Origin: Alphaproteobacteria bacterium
GTDB taxonomy: Bacteria > Pseudomonadota > Alphaproteobacteria > RF32 > CAG-239
DNA length: 63,260 bases
Direction of reading: 5' to 3'
Assembly: GCA_017939155.1 (NCBI GenBank)
Contig: JAGAZZ010000047.1
Coordinates: forward strand, 1 to 63,260
A program made the translations under genes and the position numbers. Positions 42,851-51,977 of the stretch are shown piece by piece. Numbering within the stretch: position 1 is the first letter of the stretch; every line of letters begins with the position of its first letter. The notes below the pieces were generated by a model. That model did no database searches and was not told where the DNA came from. It saw nothing but the letters and a program-made list of their open reading frames with translations.

Positions 42851-43676
42851 ACTTACATCATTACAAAAAAGAGTTTTAACTTCGCTTGTTATGATTCCTG
42901 TTGTTATCGGCGCTTTAAGATACGGACATCCGTTTGCTGATATTTTGGTTTATTTGGTTGGAATTATGTTGTGCTGGGAATGGGCAGCCATGGTTCCCAA
43001 TAAGCGCGCCAATGTTTATACGGCATGCTATGCTTTTGCGTTAGGTTGCTCCTTGCTTATCTCAAATCGAATCGTTTTATTTTTGATGCTAGGCTTTATC
43101 GCTGCTTTTATTTATTTGAAAGCAAAAGATGAAGCACACCGTTTGCTCCTAACTTTAGGTTCTCTCTATATTTCCATTGGGGTCGGTGCGTTATATTGGA
43201 TGTATTTTCTTTTTGATGCGTTTGGCGGCATTCCGGGAGAAAGAGGCAGCTTTGTAATGACATTGTGGTTTATTTTAATGGTTTGGAGCGTTGACATTGG
43301 CGGCTATATTATCGGCACATCGCTTAAAGGACCAAAACTTGCACCGCGTATCAGCCCAAATAAAACATGGTCCGGTTTAATCGGCGGCGTTGTCTTAGCC
43401 GTTGCCGTCAGCTTTATATATATATATGTTATTAAAAATGCTTTTGATTTACCGATGCTTATGAGTGAGCAATTAAAATTTTCTCAACTCGGGGCTATTG
43501 TTGCCGTTGTTGCTCAAATTGGTGATTTGATTGAATCTGCAATTAAACGACACCTCAACATCAAAGATAGCAGTGCCCTTATCCCCGGACATGGCGGTGT
43601 CTTTGATAGAATCGACGGTCTTATCTTTGCCGCACCAATTGTCTATTTTTACTTTAGCCTATTTTCATTTAATTAG
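42837..43676 (+). CDS. cdsA: Phosphatidate cytidylyltransferase
   Basis: CdsA (279 residues) converts phosphatidic acid and CTP to CDP-diacylglycerol in the inner membrane. Multiple spans and the C-terminal signature SAIKRHLNIKDSSALIPGHG, ending at GGVFDRIDG, are clear. In many alphaproteobacteria dxr sits between cdsA and rseP; here it is absent and rseP follows after 20 nt. Confidence 0.96.
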   Translation: MEKAKLTSLQKRVLTSLVMIPVVIGALRYGHPFADILVYLVGIMLCWEWAAMVPNKRANVYTACYAFALGCSLLISNRIVLFLMLGFIAAFIYLKAKDEAHRLLLTLGSLYISIGVGALYWMYFLFDAFGGIPGERGSFVMTLWFILMVWSVDIGGYIIGTSLKGPKLAPRISPNKTWSGLIGGVVLAVAVSFIYIYVIKNAFDLPMLMSEQLKFSQLGAIVAVVAQIGDLIESAIKRHLNIKDSSALIPGHGGVFDRIDGLIFAAPIVYFYFSLFSFN

Positions 43677-43696
43677 ATTTATAAGGAATAAGTATC

Positions 43697-44833
43697 ATGG
43701 AATGGTTAGTAAATATTGTCTATTATGTTGTCCCGTTTCTTATTTTATTAGGGATTTTGGTTTTTGTTCACGAATTCGGACATTTTATTGTTGCAAGAAA
43801 GTTAGGAGTGGCTGTCAGTGCATTTTCCATCGGCTTTGGCAAAGAACTTTGGAGCAAAACAGATAAAAAAGGAACAGTATGGAAATTATCAGCCATTCCA
43901 CTTGGCGGATATTGTCAGTTTTTAGGTGATGCAGACGAATCGTCTTCAACAAGTGAAGTCGATTTGAGTAAATATTCTAAAGAAGAACAGAAACATTTAT
44001 TTGCGACACAATCGCCAATAAAAAAACTGGCGATTGCCATTGCCGGACCTTTGTTTAATTATCTTTTCGCTTTTTTTGTTTTTTTCGGATTATTTTTTGC
44101 TTTCGGCAGTTACAGTTTACCACCGATTGTTTCAGACGTTATTAAAGACAGCCCGGCTGAAAAAGCAGGAATTATGATTGATGACAAAATTCTTGAAATT
44201 AACGGTATAAAAATCAATGACTGGTCTGACATACACAAAGAAGTCAGCGTTTCCGTTGATACGGCCAGCTTAAAAATTGAGCGCGGCAATGAAATTATAG
44301 AGTTGGTTATTCCGCTTGAAACAATGGATTATGCTTTTGATGAAACAGAAAAACCAGTAAAACGTAAAATGATAGGAATTAAAGGTGAAGCAAAGAGATT
44401 TCAAATTGTTAAGGATAATTTTAATTTTACAAAATCATTTGTTGACGCCGCTAAAGAAGTTTATAGCGTTACAGATATGACACTGCGAGGTGTCGGACAA
44501 ATGCTTACGGGAGAGCGTTCCAGCGAAGATGTCGGCGGAATTATCCGAATTGCCGAAATGTCAGGAGATATTTCAAAATCAAGAAGCTTTTGGGACTTCT
44601 TGTCGTTTATGGCTTTGCTCTCTATTAATCTCGGATTGATAAACTTATTCCCAATCCCTCTATTAGATGGTGGACATGTTGTAATTTATTTGTTAGAAAT
44701 AGTGTCAGGACGTCAACTTAACACAAAAGTCAAAGATTATTTGTTTAAGATTGGTCTTGGTTTTATTTTGTTTCTGATGGTGTTTGCCACCTGGAATGAT
44801 ATAACGCACTTAATAACAAGATGGTTTGAATAG
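43697..44833 (+). CDS. rseP: Site-2 metalloprotease RseP
   Basis: RseP (378 residues) cuts transmembrane segments of anti-sigma factors and signal peptides. The zinc motif HEFGH in LVFVHEFGHFIVARKLG and the NLFPIPLLDGG motif that supplies the third ligand are present. One PDZ domain lies in between (IVSDVIKDSPAEKAGIMIDD). The classical two-PDZ form of E. coli is longer (450 residues), so this is the shorter type. Confidence 0.95.
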   Translation: MEWLVNIVYYVVPFLILLGILVFVHEFGHFIVARKLGVAVSAFSIGFGKELWSKTDKKGTVWKLSAIPLGGYCQFLGDADESSSTSEVDLSKYSKEEQKHLFATQSPIKKLAIAIAGPLFNYLFAFFVFFGLFFAFGSYSLPPIVSDVIKDSPAEKAGIMIDDKILEINGIKINDWSDIHKEVSVSVDTASLKIERGNEIIELVIPLETMDYAFDETEKPVKRKMIGIKGEAKRFQIVKDNFNFTKSFVDAAKEVYSVTDMTLRGVGQMLTGERSSEDVGGIIRIAEMSGDISKSRSFWDFLSFMALLSINLGLINLFPIPLLDGGHVVIYLLEIVSGRQLNTKVKDYLFKIGLGFILFLMVFATWNDITHLITRWFE

Positions 44834-44850
44834 CTTTTAAGGATTTAAAA

Positions 44851-47103
44851 ATGAAATTTAAATTGGCGGGGATTTCTTTGTTGGCTTTAGCCGTTTGCAC
44901 ACAAGCAATGGCTCAGGAGAACATCAACAGTATCAAAATTAACGGTCTTCAACGCGTTGAAAGAGAGACAGCTTTGTCTTATGCCGGAATTAATACAAGC
45001 AAGCCGGTTTCTACGAGCGAGCTCAATTTGGCATTAAAAAGATTATATGACACAGGGCTTTTCAGCGACATTAGTTTTGATACAAAAGGCAATACCCTGA
45101 TTATTAATGTTACAGAGAATCCGGTTATCGGTGTTATGGCTTTTGATGGCAATGATAAAATTGATGACAAAATATTGGAATCGGAAGTTCAATCTGCGCC
45201 AAGGTCTGTTTTCAGCAAATCAAAAGTTCAACAAGACGTTCAGCGAATCCTTGATGTTTATAAAAGAGCCGGTCGTTACGGTGTTTCCGTTGAGCCGAAA
45301 ATTATTAAAAAATCTGAGAATCGCGTTGATTTGATTTTTGAAATAGAAGAAGGTCCTGAAGCCAAAATTGACACCATCAACTTTATTGGTAACAAGCACT
45401 ATACCGGTAAAGACCTTCAAGGGGAAATTATGAGCAAGGAAAGCCGTTGGTACAGACTGTTTTCAAGTGCTGAAAATTTTGACCGTGAAAAAATGAACTA
45501 TGACCAAGAGCTTTTGCGTCGTTTTTATAACCGCCACGGTTATGCCGACTTTGCGGTTGTATCTGCTATTGCCGAACTTTCAAGAGATAAGACATCTTTT
45601 GTTTTAACGTTTACCATTGATGAAGGTACCCGCTATAAAATTAATGATATTCAAATTAAATCGATGGTTCCGGATGTTGATGCGAATCTGTGGTATAAAG
45701 ATGTTACCTTTAAGGTTGGCGATTGGTACAATTCCGATGAAATTGAAAAGACAGTTAACGCTTTAACCGAAGATTTAGCAAAGAAAGGCTTTGTCTTTGT
45801 TGAGGTTGTTCCTAACATTCATAAAGACAGACAGTCCGGTAAGTTAAGCGTTGTGTTTGATATTAAAGAAAATGCAAAAGTTTTTGTAAACCGTATTAAC
45901 ATTACCGGCAACACCAGAACGCTTGATGAAGTTATCAGACGTGAATTTCGTATTGCAGAAGGTAACGTTTTCAATGTTGCCAAGATTAAAGAATCAAGAC
46001 GTAATGTTGAACGTTTGAACTTCTTTAGCAAAGTTGATATTGATTCTGAAAGAGTTGATTATGACAAAGCGGACATCAATGTTAATGTTGAAGAAAAGTC
46101 AACCGGTTACTTTAATGTTGGCGTTGGTTATTCTACCGTAAACGGCGCGTTAGTCAGAGCCGGAATTACGGAAAACAACTTCTTAGGTAAAGGACAAGAG
46201 GTTAGCTTGAACGCCGGCGTTTCTCAAAGAACGACAGATTACAGCTTCAGCTTTACCGAACCTTATTTTATGAATAGAAGATTAAGCGCCGGTACGGATT
46301 TATTCTACCAAACGGAAGATTATCAAGATGAAAGTAATTATGATATGGATACCGTTGGCGGCAGAGTCCGTTTTGGGTGGAATTATACGGATGATTTATC
46401 TCAGTATGTCCGTTACACTTTAAAGCAGGATAAAATTAAGAACGTCAGCAGCGCGTCTAAATATATTCAAAGCGAGCAAGGCGATGCTATCGACTCGGTT
46501 ATCGGGCAGACATTGGTTTATGATAAGCGCGACAGCGTTATGAAGCCAAGAGAAGGGTATTATTTGTCTTTCGGTAATGATGTTTCAGGTCTTGGCGGTG
46601 ATGACAAATATTTGAAATTTGACGCGAAAGCATATAAATTCTACACCCTTTCTGACTACTACACCTTTAAATTCTTTATTAACGGCGGATATGTTACCGG
46701 TTATGGCGATGAAGATGTCAGATTGGCACAAAGATATTTCTTAGGCGGCAACACAATGCGCGGCTTTGAAACAGGCGGTATCAGCGCTCGTGATAAGGTT
46801 ACCAAAGATGCCTTGGGCGGCAACTGGATGGTTTGGGGTGGTGCCGAGCTTGCTTTCCCGATGGGGTTAGACGAACTTGGTATCAGAGGAAGAACCTTTG
46901 TTGATGTTGGTACAACAGGCAAACCTGATAATATTAACTCTTCTGATGTTGATTACTCTTCTAGCCCGCGTGTTGCTGTCGGCTTCGGTTTTGAGTGGAC
47001 ATCTCCGATGGGTAAAATTGACATTGACTTTGGCTTTCCGATTGTTAAACAAAAATATGATGAAACCGAAGTATTCCGTTTGAATTTTGGTACAAGCTTA
47101 TAA
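44851..47103 (+). CDS. bamA: Outer membrane protein assembly factor BamA
   Basis: BamA (750 residues) inserts beta-barrel proteins in the outer membrane. A signal peptide (MKFKLAGISLLALAVCTQAM, cut near AQA) precedes five POTRA domains (about 25-420) and an Omp85 barrel. VGVGYSTVNGALVRAGITEN begins the barrel, and YFLGGNTMRGFETGGISARD is the conserved loop with the VRGF/Y-like motif (here MRGF). The C-terminus ends FRLNFGTSL. Confidence 0.96.
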   Translation: MKFKLAGISLLALAVCTQAMAQENINSIKINGLQRVERETALSYAGINTSKPVSTSELNLALKRLYDTGLFSDISFDTKGNTLIINVTENPVIGVMAFDGNDKIDDKILESEVQSAPRSVFSKSKVQQDVQRILDVYKRAGRYGVSVEPKIIKKSENRVDLIFEIEEGPEAKIDTINFIGNKHYTGKDLQGEIMSKESRWYRLFSSAENFDREKMNYDQELLRRFYNRHGYADFAVVSAIAELSRDKTSFVLTFTIDEGTRYKINDIQIKSMVPDVDANLWYKDVTFKVGDWYNSDEIEKTVNALTEDLAKKGFVFVEVVPNIHKDRQSGKLSVVFDIKENAKVFVNRINITGNTRTLDEVIRREFRIAEGNVFNVAKIKESRRNVERLNFFSKVDIDSERVDYDKADINVNVEEKSTGYFNVGVGYSTVNGALVRAGITENNFLGKGQEVSLNAGVSQRTTDYSFSFTEPYFMNRRLSAGTDLFYQTEDYQDESNYDMDTVGGRVRFGWNYTDDLSQYVRYTLKQDKIKNVSSASKYIQSEQGDAIDSVIGQTLVYDKRDSVMKPREGYYLSFGNDVSGLGGDDKYLKFDAKAYKFYTLSDYYTFKFFINGGYVTGYGDEDVRLAQRYFLGGNTMRGFETGGISARDKVTKDALGGNWMVWGGAELAFPMGLDELGIRGRTFVDVGTTGKPDNINSSDVDYSSSPRVAVGFGFEWTSPMGKIDIDFGFPIVKQKYDETEVFRLNFGTSL

Positions 47104-47118
47104 TTCAAGGAGAATAAA

Positions 47119-48132
47119 ATGGCTGACAAAGTTTTTTACAAACACAACGGGATAAAAACTATTGAAGAAATCGCTAAAGCTATTAATGCCGAGATTATAA
47201 CCGAAGGTCGTAGTAAAGAAAAGATAGATGATATTTGTTCTATCGAATCGGCCGGAGCGACTGACCTTTGCTTTTTCTATGATAAAAAGAGCAAAGATAA
47301 GGCAACATTAATTAAGGCAAAAGCTTGTGTTACCATCAAAGAGCTGGTTGGTTTAATCCCTGAGGGGGTGATTGTTTTAATCACAGAAAACCCGAAACTT
47401 GCTTTTACCAACCTGATTAACTTTTATTATTCGGAGCATAAGCCGTCAGCAGAGATTGATAAAAGTGCGGTTATTGCCAAATCAGCTCAAATCGGTAAAA
47501 ATTGTTATGTCGGAGCACACGCGGTTATTGAAGATGATGTTGTCATCGGTGATAATTGTGTTATTGAGGCAAACGCTGTTATTGCCAGAGGGTGCAAAAT
47601 CGGCAACAATTGCCGTATCGGTAACAATGCAAGTGTTGCCTACTGCTTAATGGGCAATGATTGTTACATCTATACCGGTGCTCGAATCGGACAAGATGGG
47701 TTTGGCTTCTCTGTGGTTGAGGGCAGACATCAGCGTATTCCGCAAATCGGCAGAGTGATTATCGGCAACGATGTTGAGGTCGGCGCTAACACTTGTATTG
47801 ACAGGGGGGCGCTTGATGATACCATTATCGGTGACGGTTGTCGGATTGATAACCTGGTTCAGGTTGCCCATAACGACAGAATCGGCAAGTGTTGCATTTT
47901 GGTTGCGCAAACCGGAATTGCCGGTAGCTGCACTTTTGGCGATTATGTTGTTTGCGGCGGACAGACTGGTTTTGCCGACCACTTGAAAGTTGGAAGCGGC
48001 GCGCAAATCGGAGCACAATCCGGTGTTATGAGAGATATTGAACCGGGGGCTATTGTCATGGGGTCGCCAACCGTTCCGTTTAAAGATTTTATGCGACAGG
48101 TCGCATTTTTACAAAAAAACAGCAAAAAATAA
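47119..48132 (+). CDS. lpxD: UDP-3-O-acylglucosamine N-acyltransferase
   Basis: LpxD (337 residues) adds the second acyl chain in lipid A synthesis. An N-terminal uridine-binding domain (about 1-105) precedes a left-handed beta helix of hexapeptide repeats and a C-terminal helix. [17 protein letters not shown] and [20 protein letters not shown] with the catalytic His are visible. AAGGAG is before the ATG. Confidence 0.96.
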   Translation: MADKVFYKHNGIKTIEEIAKAINAEIITEGRSKEKIDDICSIESAGATDLCFFYDKKSKDKATLIKAKACVTIKELVGLIPEGVIVLITENPKLAFTNLINFYYSEHKPSAEIDKSAVIAKSAQIGKNCYVGAHAVIEDDVVIGDNCVIEANAVIARGCKIGNNCRIGNNASVAYCLMGNDCYIYTGARIGQDGFGFSVVEGRHQRIPQIGRVIIGNDVEVGANTCIDRGALDDTIIGDGCRIDNLVQVAHNDRIGKCCILVAQTGIAGSCTFGDYVVCGGQTGFADHLKVGSGAQIGAQSGVMRDIEPGAIVMGSPTVPFKDFMRQVAFLQKNSKK

Positions 48133-48146
48133 CTAAGGAGTCTGAT

Positions 48147-48599
48147 ATGTCTGAAGAAGTTAAAGTATATCATATTGAAGAAATTATGAAGATGTTGCCG
48201 CATAGGTATCCATTTTTGTTAGTTGACCGTTTGGAAGTTGAAGTTCCGGGCGAAAAAGGTGTCGGGATTAAAAATGTCACGATGAATGAAGAATTTTTCC
48301 AAGGACATTTTCCCAATAATCCGGTTATGCCGGGCGTTTTGCAAATTGAAGCAATGGCACAGACAGCCGGAGCTGTTGTTATCTCGCAAGACGAGCATTA
48401 TGCAGATAGTAAACGCAATGTTTTATTTATGGGAATCGACGGGGTTAAATTCAGAAAACAAGTAAAACCTGGCGACCAGCTCAGAATGCACGTTGAAAAG
48501 ATTAAAGCGCGCCGCAATATTTTTGTTTTCAAGGGAACGGCTATGGTTGACGGGCAAGTTGCTTCTGAAGCAGAATTAACCGCGATGATTTTGGAATAA
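48147..48599 (+). CDS. fabZ: 3-hydroxyacyl-ACP dehydratase FabZ
   Basis: FabZ (150 residues) dehydrates 3-hydroxyacyl-ACP in fatty acid elongation. The hot-dog signature reads [14 protein letters not shown] with the catalytic His, and [20 protein letters not shown] with the second active-site region. It ends the pyrH-to-fabZ operon. The lpxA, lpxB and lpxI genes that often follow are missing here. Confidence 0.97.
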   Translation: MSEEVKVYHIEEIMKMLPHRYPFLLVDRLEVEVPGEKGVGIKNVTMNEEFFQGHFPNNPVMPGVLQIEAMAQTAGAVVISQDEHYADSKRNVLFMGIDGVKFRKQVKPGDQLRMHVEKIKARRNIFVFKGTAMVDGQVASEAELTAMILE

Positions 48600-48627
48600 A
48601 TCTTTCCTTTAACGCGTTTTAAAGTTG

Positions 48628-48668
48628 AAAAAATCAGAGATAGGATTTATCTTATCTCTGATTTTTTT
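48628..48668 (+). terminator. Intrinsic terminator after fabZ
   Basis: AAATCAGAGATA (48631-48642) and TATCTCTGATTT (48653-48664) form a 12-bp stem followed by T residues, just before sufS. It separates the lipid and suf operons, or gives partial read-through because sufS starts 12 nt later. Confidence 0.85.
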
Positions 48669-48680
48669 GAGGTGATTAAA

Positions 48681-49898
48681 ATGTTTGATGCGCATAAGAT
48701 ACGAAAAGATTTTCCGATTTTAAACAAATTAATTGATGGTAAAAAAAATATTTATCTTGATACGGCTGCCTCTGCACAGAAACCAATGGCTGTTATAAAA
48801 AGAATCTCAGAGGTCTATGAGAGCGAATATGCCAACGTCCATCGAGGCAGTTACTGGCTTTCAGAAAAAGCAACGGAGGATTATGAATATGCCAGAAAAG
48901 CCGTTGCCCGTTTTATTTATGCAAAATCAGCTGATGAAATTGTTTTTACACGCAATGCCACAGAAGGGATTAATCTTGTTGCCGCAACATTTGGTGCACA
49001 AAATTTAAAGCCCGGAGATGAGGTCTTGCTTTCTAGAGCAGAACATCACGCGAATCTTGTTACCTGGCAACAGTGGGCAAAAAAAACAGGCGCAACGATT
49101 AAATATTTTGATTTGGATGAAAATGGCGGATTTAACAAAGAAAAATTTTTTAAGGCATTAAGTCCAAAAACCAAAATTGTTTCCGTGACTGCAATGTCTA
49201 ATGTTTTGGGAACGATTTTTCCCATTAAAGAAATGAGCCAAGCGGCGCACCAAGTTGGGGCTAAAATTTTAATTGACGCCTGCCAATATGCCGTACATAA
49301 ACAAATTGACGTTCAGGAATTTGATTGTGATTTTTTAGTTTTTTCAGGGCATAAAGTTTATGGTCCAACGGGAATCGGCGTTTTGTATGGCAAAAAAGAA
49401 ATTTTAGATACTATGCCTCCTTATCAATATGGCGGAGATATGATTGAAAATGTCAGCTATGAAGAAACGACCTTTGCTCCGGCTCCCTCACGGTTTGAAG
49501 CCGGAACGCCGGCTATTGTACAAGCTATCGGGCTCGGCTCGGCGCTTGAATATTTAATGCAGTTTGACTTTAAAGAAATTGAGTTGTATGAACAAGAGTT
49601 AACCGAATATACAACCCAAAAGCTTCTTGAGGTTAAAGGGCTTAAACTTTTGGGAACAGCAAAAGACAAAGGCGGCGTTTTTTCCTTTGCTTTGGAGGGA
49701 ATTCATCCGCAAGATTTGGCTTTTATTTTAGGGCAAGAAGGAATTGCTGTTCGCGTGGGGCATTTTTGTGCGGAACCATTGGTTAAAAGTTTGGGATATA
49801 ATTCTCTGACACGAGCGTCTCTTGGGATTTATTCGGTTAAAGAAGATATTGATGAACTAATTAAAGCTTTATACAAAGCTAAGGATTTACTGGGTTAA
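48681..49898 (+). CDS. sufS: Cysteine desulfurase SufS
   Basis: SufS (405 residues from the ATG at 48681, chosen for GAGG at 48669-48672) takes sulphur from cysteine using PLP. The Lys that binds PLP lies in DFLVFSGHKVYGPTGIGVL, and the catalytic Cys is in RVGHFCAEPL. Group II desulfurase features are present, including the N-terminal YLDTAASAQKP. It opens the suf-sucCD-comF operon. Confidence 0.96.
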   Translation: MFDAHKIRKDFPILNKLIDGKKNIYLDTAASAQKPMAVIKRISEVYESEYANVHRGSYWLSEKATEDYEYARKAVARFIYAKSADEIVFTRNATEGINLVAATFGAQNLKPGDEVLLSRAEHHANLVTWQQWAKKTGATIKYFDLDENGGFNKEKFFKALSPKTKIVSVTAMSNVLGTIFPIKEMSQAAHQVGAKILIDACQYAVHKQIDVQEFDCDFLVFSGHKVYGPTGIGVLYGKKEILDTMPPYQYGGDMIENVSYEETTFAPAPSRFEAGTPAIVQAIGLGSALEYLMQFDFKEIELYEQELTEYTTQKLLEVKGLKLLGTAKDKGGVFSFALEGIHPQDLAFILGQEGIAVRVGHFCAEPLVKSLGYNSLTRASLGIYSVKEDIDELIKALYKAKDLLG

Positions 49899-49905
49899 AA
49901 AGACT

Positions 49906-50346
49906 ATGACTGGACAAGCTGTTGAGCAAAAAACAATTGATGAAAACGAAGCTCAGCTTTTGGCGGCAATGAGCATTGATGAAGAAGGCGAACTTCCGGT
50001 TTATAAAGCATACGCAGGAAAAGAACTGAGTAATATAGAAAAAAAAGCCAAACTGTTTGACGTTGTGGAAGCTATTAAAACCGTATTTGACCCTGAAATT
50101 CCGATAAATGTGTATGATTTGGGACTGATTTATAAAATTGACCAAAAAGACAATGGTGATTTGCATATTGATATGTCTTTAACGGCTCCGGGATGCCCTG
50201 TTGCCGGTGTTTTGCCGCAACACGTGGCAGACGCTGCTGCCGGCGTTGACGGAGTTGGCGCCGTTGAGGTTGAGGTTGTTTGGGAACCTGCCTGGACGAT
50301 GGAACGTTTGAGTGATGAAGCAAGAATGATGCTGGAAATGATTTAA
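49906..50346 (+). CDS. sufT: SufT-type (DUF59/MIP18) Fe-S assembly protein
   Basis: A 146-residue protein with a charged N-terminal extension (about 1-45) and a MIP18/DUF59 domain. Key parts are TVFDPEIPINVYDLGLIYKI and MSLTAPGCPVAGVLPQHVA with the conserved Cys. SufT helps deliver Fe-S clusters. It lies between sufS and sufE, as in many SUF operons. Confidence 0.92.
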   Translation: MTGQAVEQKTIDENEAQLLAAMSIDEEGELPVYKAYAGKELSNIEKKAKLFDVVEAIKTVFDPEIPINVYDLGLIYKIDQKDNGDLHIDMSLTAPGCPVAGVLPQHVADAAAGVDGVGAVEVEVVWEPAWTMERLSDEARMMLEMI

Positions 50347-50359
50347 GAGAGGAGAAATA

Positions 50360-50794
50360 ATGACTATTGATGAATTAACCGAAAATTTTTCATTTTTAGA
50401 TTCTTGGGAAGACAGATATAAATATCTGATAGAGCTTGGCAATGCTCTCAACCGCTTAAGTGAAGAAGAAAAGATTGACCAATGGAAAGTTCCGGGATGT
50501 CAATCGCAAGTATGGATTATTCCGCATTATAATAATGGCACGCTTCATTTTACGGGAGATAGCGACGCTATTATCGTGCGAGGAATTATTGCTATTGTCT
50601 TGGAAATTTTTAAAGATAAAACTGCACAAGAGATTTTAGATATTGATGTTGAAAAAATTTTTGATAAAATGGGCTTAAAAGAGCATATTACCCCTAACAG
50701 GCGCAGCGGTATGCTTTCTATGGTTGATAAAATAAAATATTATGCCGCTCAGGCATTAGGAACAGAGGATGGATATTCACGAGTATCAAGCTAA
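50360..50794 (+). CDS. sufE: Sulfur acceptor protein SufE
   Basis: SufE (144 residues) accepts sulphur from SufS and passes it to SufB. The catalytic Cys is in KVPGCQSQVWI, and WEDRYKYLIELG is the conserved start. Its last 26 nt overlap sucC in another frame, so the two are tightly linked in translation. Confidence 0.95.
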   Translation: MTIDELTENFSFLDSWEDRYKYLIELGNALNRLSEEEKIDQWKVPGCQSQVWIIPHYNNGTLHFTGDSDAIIVRGIIAIVLEIFKDKTAQEILDIDVEKIFDKMGLKEHITPNRRSGMLSMVDKIKYYAAQALGTEDGYSRVSS

Positions 50795-51977
50795 AAATAT
50801 TTTTAAAACCTTTGGAATTAAAATTCCTAAGGGGATAATAGCTTATACCCCGACTGAAGCACGGGACGCCGCGCTAAAAATTTCTGAAACGGGACCTTGG
50901 GTCGTTAAGGCGCAAATTCATGCCGGTTCACGAGATGTCGGCAGATTTTCAGATAAACGCGCAGGGAAAAAGGGTGGAATCAGACTTTCGAAAACACCAA
51001 CGGAAGTTTATGAGAATGCTGATAAAATGCTTGAAAATATGCTTGTTACCAACCAAACCGGCGTAAAAGGGCGCTTGGTAAGCAGGGTTTATGTTGAAGA
51101 ATACATTAAAACGATAAAAAAGTTTTATGTAGGGCTTGCGGTTGATTGGACTTCTGCTTCAATAAAACTGCTTATTTCTCCGGTATCAGAACATACTGAC
51201 GATGATGTTATTGAATTTGCCTTAAAAAATTCCGAAGATATTTTGAAACTTGATTTGGGGCTACAAGAGCAAATCACCTCTCAACAACTTAATGAGATAG
51301 CTCAGTTTATGGAATTTTCCGGAACTTTGTCAACCTTAAAGACCTTTTTTAATAAAATCATCAAAGTTTTTTACGCCTACGATGCGGTTATGTTGGAAAT
51401 TAACCCTATCGGAATTAGCAAAGACGGTGATATTTGGCCGTTAGATGCAAAAATTATTTTTGACAGTAACGCTTTATATCGGCATAAAGATATTGTCAGG
51501 TTGGCAGATAACACGGAAGTTGAAGAAAGAGAGCAAACTGCTGCCAAATATGGCTTTCAGTATAAAGAGCTTGGTAGTGGCATCGGCATTATTTCCAACG
51601 GTGACGGTTTGGCACTTAATATCATAAACGAAGCGAAAAAAATAAACTTAAATACTGCCTGCTTTTTAAACCTTAAAGGTGGCGTAGACAGAGATAAAAT
51701 TGCCGCCAGTATAAAACTGATTATGACAAACCCCAAGGTTGACGGTATTTTTATTAATATTTTAGGTGGTTTTTTACGTTGCAACCTTATCGCGGACGGC
51801 ATTATTACCGTAGCAAATGATTTAGGGCTGAATATTCCGTTAGTCGTTCGCTTTGAGGGAACGAACAAAGAAGAAGCTACAAACATTCTGCAAGCTTCGG
51901 GATTATCTTTATTGATTGCACCTGACACTGTTTTAGGACTTAATATGCTGCAAAAAGCAATTGCGGAGGACTTATAA
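50769..51977 (+). CDS. sucC: Succinyl-CoA synthetase beta-subunit homologue, divergent
   Basis: The 402-residue protein begins MDIHEYQAKNIFKTFGIKIP and has an ATP-grasp and a CoA-ligase domain like SucC. EINPIGI and LDAKIIFDSNALYRH keep the metal-binding residues. There are departures. The glycine-rich loop after QIHAG has an insertion of about 10 residues (SRDVGRFSDKRAGKKGG in place of GRGKAGG). FLDVGGGA is changed to FLNLKGGV. In ordinary form it would make succinyl-CoA from succinate with ATP or GTP. With its partner SucD lacking the phospho-His, the classical reaction is unlikely. It overlaps sufE by 26 nt and abuts sucD. Confidence 0.85.
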   Translation: MDIHEYQAKNIFKTFGIKIPKGIIAYTPTEARDAALKISETGPWVVKAQIHAGSRDVGRFSDKRAGKKGGIRLSKTPTEVYENADKMLENMLVTNQTGVKGRLVSRVYVEEYIKTIKKFYVGLAVDWTSASIKLLISPVSEHTDDDVIEFALKNSEDILKLDLGLQEQITSQQLNEIAQFMEFSGTLSTLKTFFNKIIKVFYAYDAVMLEINPIGISKDGDIWPLDAKIIFDSNALYRHKDIVRLADNTEVEEREQTAAKYGFQYKELGSGIGIISNGDGLALNIINEAKKINLNTACFLNLKGGVDRDKIAASIKLIMTNPKVDGIFINILGGFLRCNLIADGIITVANDLGLNIPLVVRFEGTNKEEATNILQASGLSLLIAPDTVLGLNMLQKAIAEDL

